From Diplonema japonicum (lineage: Eukaryota; Euglenozoa; Diplonemea; Diplonemida; Diplonemidae): DNA of 64,000 bases. A model generated the notes under the pieces. The model ran no database searches and had not been told where the DNA came from. It was given only the letters and a program-made list of their open reading frames with translations. The DNA is taken from NCBI GenBank assembly GCA_964019335.1, contig OZ025667.1:480501-544500 (forward strand), read 5' to 3'. Of this stretch, positions 62,264-64,000 are shown piece by piece (position 1 is the first letter of the stretch; each line of letters opens with the position of its first letter). The translations under genes and the position numbers were made by a program.

Positions 62264-62815
62264 ATGGCCTCTCGATGGGGGGGTATGGAGGACCCCACTC
62301 CCTCAGGGTTGAAGCACAGGCTGATGGCCAATATCCGTGACGGCGACCCTGACATGCAGTGGGTGATGCACGAGGTGCTGTTGATAAAGGAACAGCTGGG
62401 TGTGGAAGGGGGCATGCAAGAGCTCAGGCGGGAACTGAAGCTGCTGAAGGACAAGATGGAAGTGAACGATGAGGTGGTACGGCTGCGTGCAGCGAACATG
62501 GAGTTGAGCCTTTCCTTAGAGAGTTACAAGGCAGAACTCAACAAGCTCCGTGTTAGCAAAGAAGAAGTCCTTCTGGATGTGATACAAGAGAAGCAGGCAC
62601 GCATCGCCACCACAGAGGAGCTGATCGAACTGCGAGACAGCGAGCAGGCCGCCCAGGAGGAGATCAGCCGCCTTACAGAACTGCTCAACCAAGGGGGCCA
62701 CACCATCGCAACAACAGCACCGAACCTTTCTTCTTTGAAACAAACCATCTTCAGCGAGACTAAAAGATGGGAGGAACACCTCACCGCCAACCCCTACGGC
62801 ACCTCTCTTTACTAG
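62264..62815 (+). CDS. Coiled-coil protein, unknown function
   Basis: A 183-residue acidic protein starting four bases after a CACTGTCACAG acceptor. Residues 35-150 are predicted coiled coil by heptads (GMQELRRELKLLKDKMEV, MELSLSLESYKAELNKL, LIELRDSEQAAQEEISRL). The head (WGGMEDPTPSGLKHRLMANI) and tail (HLTANPYGTSLY) are short. It precedes a second coiled-coil gene by 54 bases, so related structural roles are possible but unproven. Confidence 0.75.
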   Translation: MASRWGGMEDPTPSGLKHRLMANIRDGDPDMQWVMHEVLLIKEQLGVEGGMQELRRELKLLKDKMEVNDEVVRLRAANMELSLSLESYKAELNKLRVSKEEVLLDVIQEKQARIATTEELIELRDSEQAAQEEISRLTELLNQGGHTIATTAPNLSSLKQTIFSETKRWEEHLTANPYGTSLY

Positions 62816-62869
62816 AATGTACTGTATTTATAGCTTCACTGTTCTAACACAACACGGCACACAGGATAC

Positions 62870-64000
62870 ATGGCGGTCCCCTACAACACTGAGGGCGTCT
62901 ACTCGCACGTCCCTGTCAAGCAGGAGTTTGGGAGTGACTTCTTCGATGAAGCTGAAGAGGGGCAGACCCTGCGCATACCCGCAGGCACCATCTACGATGT
63001 GATTCAGGCAACGTGGGGGGCAGGGCACAGCAACGTCGACATCACGAGCCACATAAGGTCGCAGCTGAGGGACGGCGGTCTGCAAGTGCTGGCAACAAGT
63101 GAGAACCTGCAAGTCCTCGACCCAGCACAGGGGCAGAAGAAACGTCTTGTCGTGCGATACACGGAAACATTCTATGTAGAGCAGGACAAGCGGCTGGAGG
63201 GAGTCGACCTGAACACAACAGAAGGGAAGCTGCAAGAGGCGGAAGTGACAATTGACAGGTTGGTCCACGAAAACAAGCGCATGAAGGAAACACTTATCAA
63301 GAACGAAAGGCGTGACAACCACTACAGGGAGATTGAGGGGAAGCTGCGGGAGGAGATCCTTCTGCGCAGGAAGCTGGAGCAGTCGGTGTACGACAATGAA
63401 GGGGCGCTGGTGGCCACCAGAATATCGGAGCTGGAACGGGATGTCAACAGGCTGCGGTTGATGCTGAGGAACGAGCAGCAGGCGGTCATCAACGAGCAGC
63501 AACAAAGGAAGGTACTGCAGGACGAGCTGAACCTACTGAAGGACACGAAGGGTGGTACGAACGGTGTGATCCAACAGCAGATCGCAGACCTGCGGGTGGA
63601 GAACGACAGGCTCATGACGCAGATGCAGGATGTGAATAGGCTGAACGTTCAGCTCCAGCTGTCGATGAAAGATCAGGCTGAGTTCGATAACCTTCGAGCC
63701 GACATGTTTGCGAAGGACAACATCGACCCTGTGACAGGTGCCCTCCCGTTGAGCACGTCACATGTGAGGGTCAGGAAGAGCGTGCTGTGTGGGAAGTGCA
63801 AAGCGTCTGTCGAGTCATGGGAACGCCAGGCAATCTCACGCAACACCGCCCGCAACCTGCACCGAGAGCCTTCTCCACCCCCACTCCACCCGGCACACAG
63901 TACCACCTACAGAGCCCACGACGCTGGGTGGCGGGCCTTCACGACCCCCAACACCCCTACCCCTGTCTACCACAACGTTCTCACTGCACGTACACAATAT
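62870..64000 (+). CDS. DUF3395-like plus coiled-coil protein (partial, runs off the window)
   Basis: The frame starts five bases after CACGGCACACAG and stays open to the window end, 377 codons. Residues 41-105 resemble the C-terminal DUF3395 domain of DNAJC11-type proteins: VIQATWGAGHSNVDITSHI, then RDGGLQVLATSENLQVLDP and KKRLVVRYTETF. A long coiled coil follows (about 110-280: DRLVHENKRMKETLIKN, RISELERDVNRLRLMLRNEQ), then a segment with CGKC (SVLCGKCKASVESW) and a Pro/Thr-rich region. DNAJC11 works with the mitochondrial MICOS complex, but no J domain is seen, so only the domain resemblance is claimed. The true C terminus is unknown. Confidence 0.75.
   Translation, partial: MAVPYNTEGVYSHVPVKQEFGSDFFDEAEEGQTLRIPAGTIYDVIQATWGAGHSNVDITSHIRSQLRDGGLQVLATSENLQVLDPAQGQKKRLVVRYTETFYVEQDKRLEGVDLNTTEGKLQEAEVTIDRLVHENKRMKETLIKNERRDNHYREIEGKLREEILLRRKLEQSVYDNEGALVATRISELERDVNRLRLMLRNEQQAVINEQQQRKVLQDELNLLKDTKGGTNGVIQQQIADLRVENDRLMTQMQDVNRLNVQLQLSMKDQAEFDNLRADMFAKDNIDPVTGALPLSTSHVRVRKSVLCGKCKASVESWERQAISRNTARNLHREPSPPPLHPAHSTTYRAHDAGWRAFTTPNTPTPVYHNVLTARTQY

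Overview
The window is nuclear DNA of a protist, most likely a euglenozoan and probably diplonemid-like; this is inference. All 32 genes I can support lie on the + strand, head to tail, often only 50-400 bases apart. Most have a pyrimidine-rich tract and an AG just before the ATG, the layout expected of polycistronic units matured by spliced-leader trans-splicing. Receptor-like and soluble nucleotide cyclases, a TDY-type MAP kinase and three enzymes ending in peroxisome/glycosome-type AKL or SKL fit this group. Trypanosomatids are unlikely because eight genes carry short GT-AG cis-introns (31-82 bases, 21 in all). Spacers are rich in homopolymers and dinucleotide runs. No rRNA, tRNA, transposon or CRISPR array was recognised.

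Layout. 1-1853: low-complexity and short-repeat DNA. 1854-6397: a secreted TPR/aspartyl-beta-hydroxylase-like protein, a coiled-coil protein and a dCache-HAMP receptor with a degenerate cyclase domain. 6398-9619: gene-free. 9620-13590: a 2OG-Fe(II) oxygenase ending AKL, a PPR-like protein and an ERK7/MAPK15-like kinase with four or five exons. 15448-19539: three tandem sterol desaturase/C4-methyl-oxidase-family genes. 21244-29536: a P2X-type channel, a Pro/Tyr-rich protein, a trans-sulfuration PLP enzyme ending SKL, a flavoprotein and a large disordered protein with a PAM2-like motif. 30450-33527: two small unknown proteins, RNase H2 subunit A and a four-TM amastin-like protein. 33677-37200: a fused BioD-BioA enzyme followed by BioF ending AKL. 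37992-45472: a secreted Cys-rich protein, a protein with paired LC8-type TQT motifs, and an 1850-residue protein with TPRs, an IQ motif and a very long Ala/Val/Ser-rich hydrophobic array. 45600-54142: an FKBP15-like protein, a six-fold repeat RGG protein, a type I membrane glycoprotein and a SAM-domain protein. 55318-64000: NudC, a five-exon soluble tandem adenylyl cyclase, an unknown protein and two coiled-coil proteins, the last cut by the window edge.

How the genes may work together. BioDA and BioF supply consecutive steps of biotin synthesis, and their ends suggest a mitochondrion/peroxisome split. Several other products (MAPK15-like kinase, soluble cyclase, NudC, LC8-motif and coiled-coil proteins) would suit flagellar or microtubule biology, but the sequence alone does not prove that. 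Otherwise neighbours look functionally unrelated, as is usual for polycistronic units of this type.
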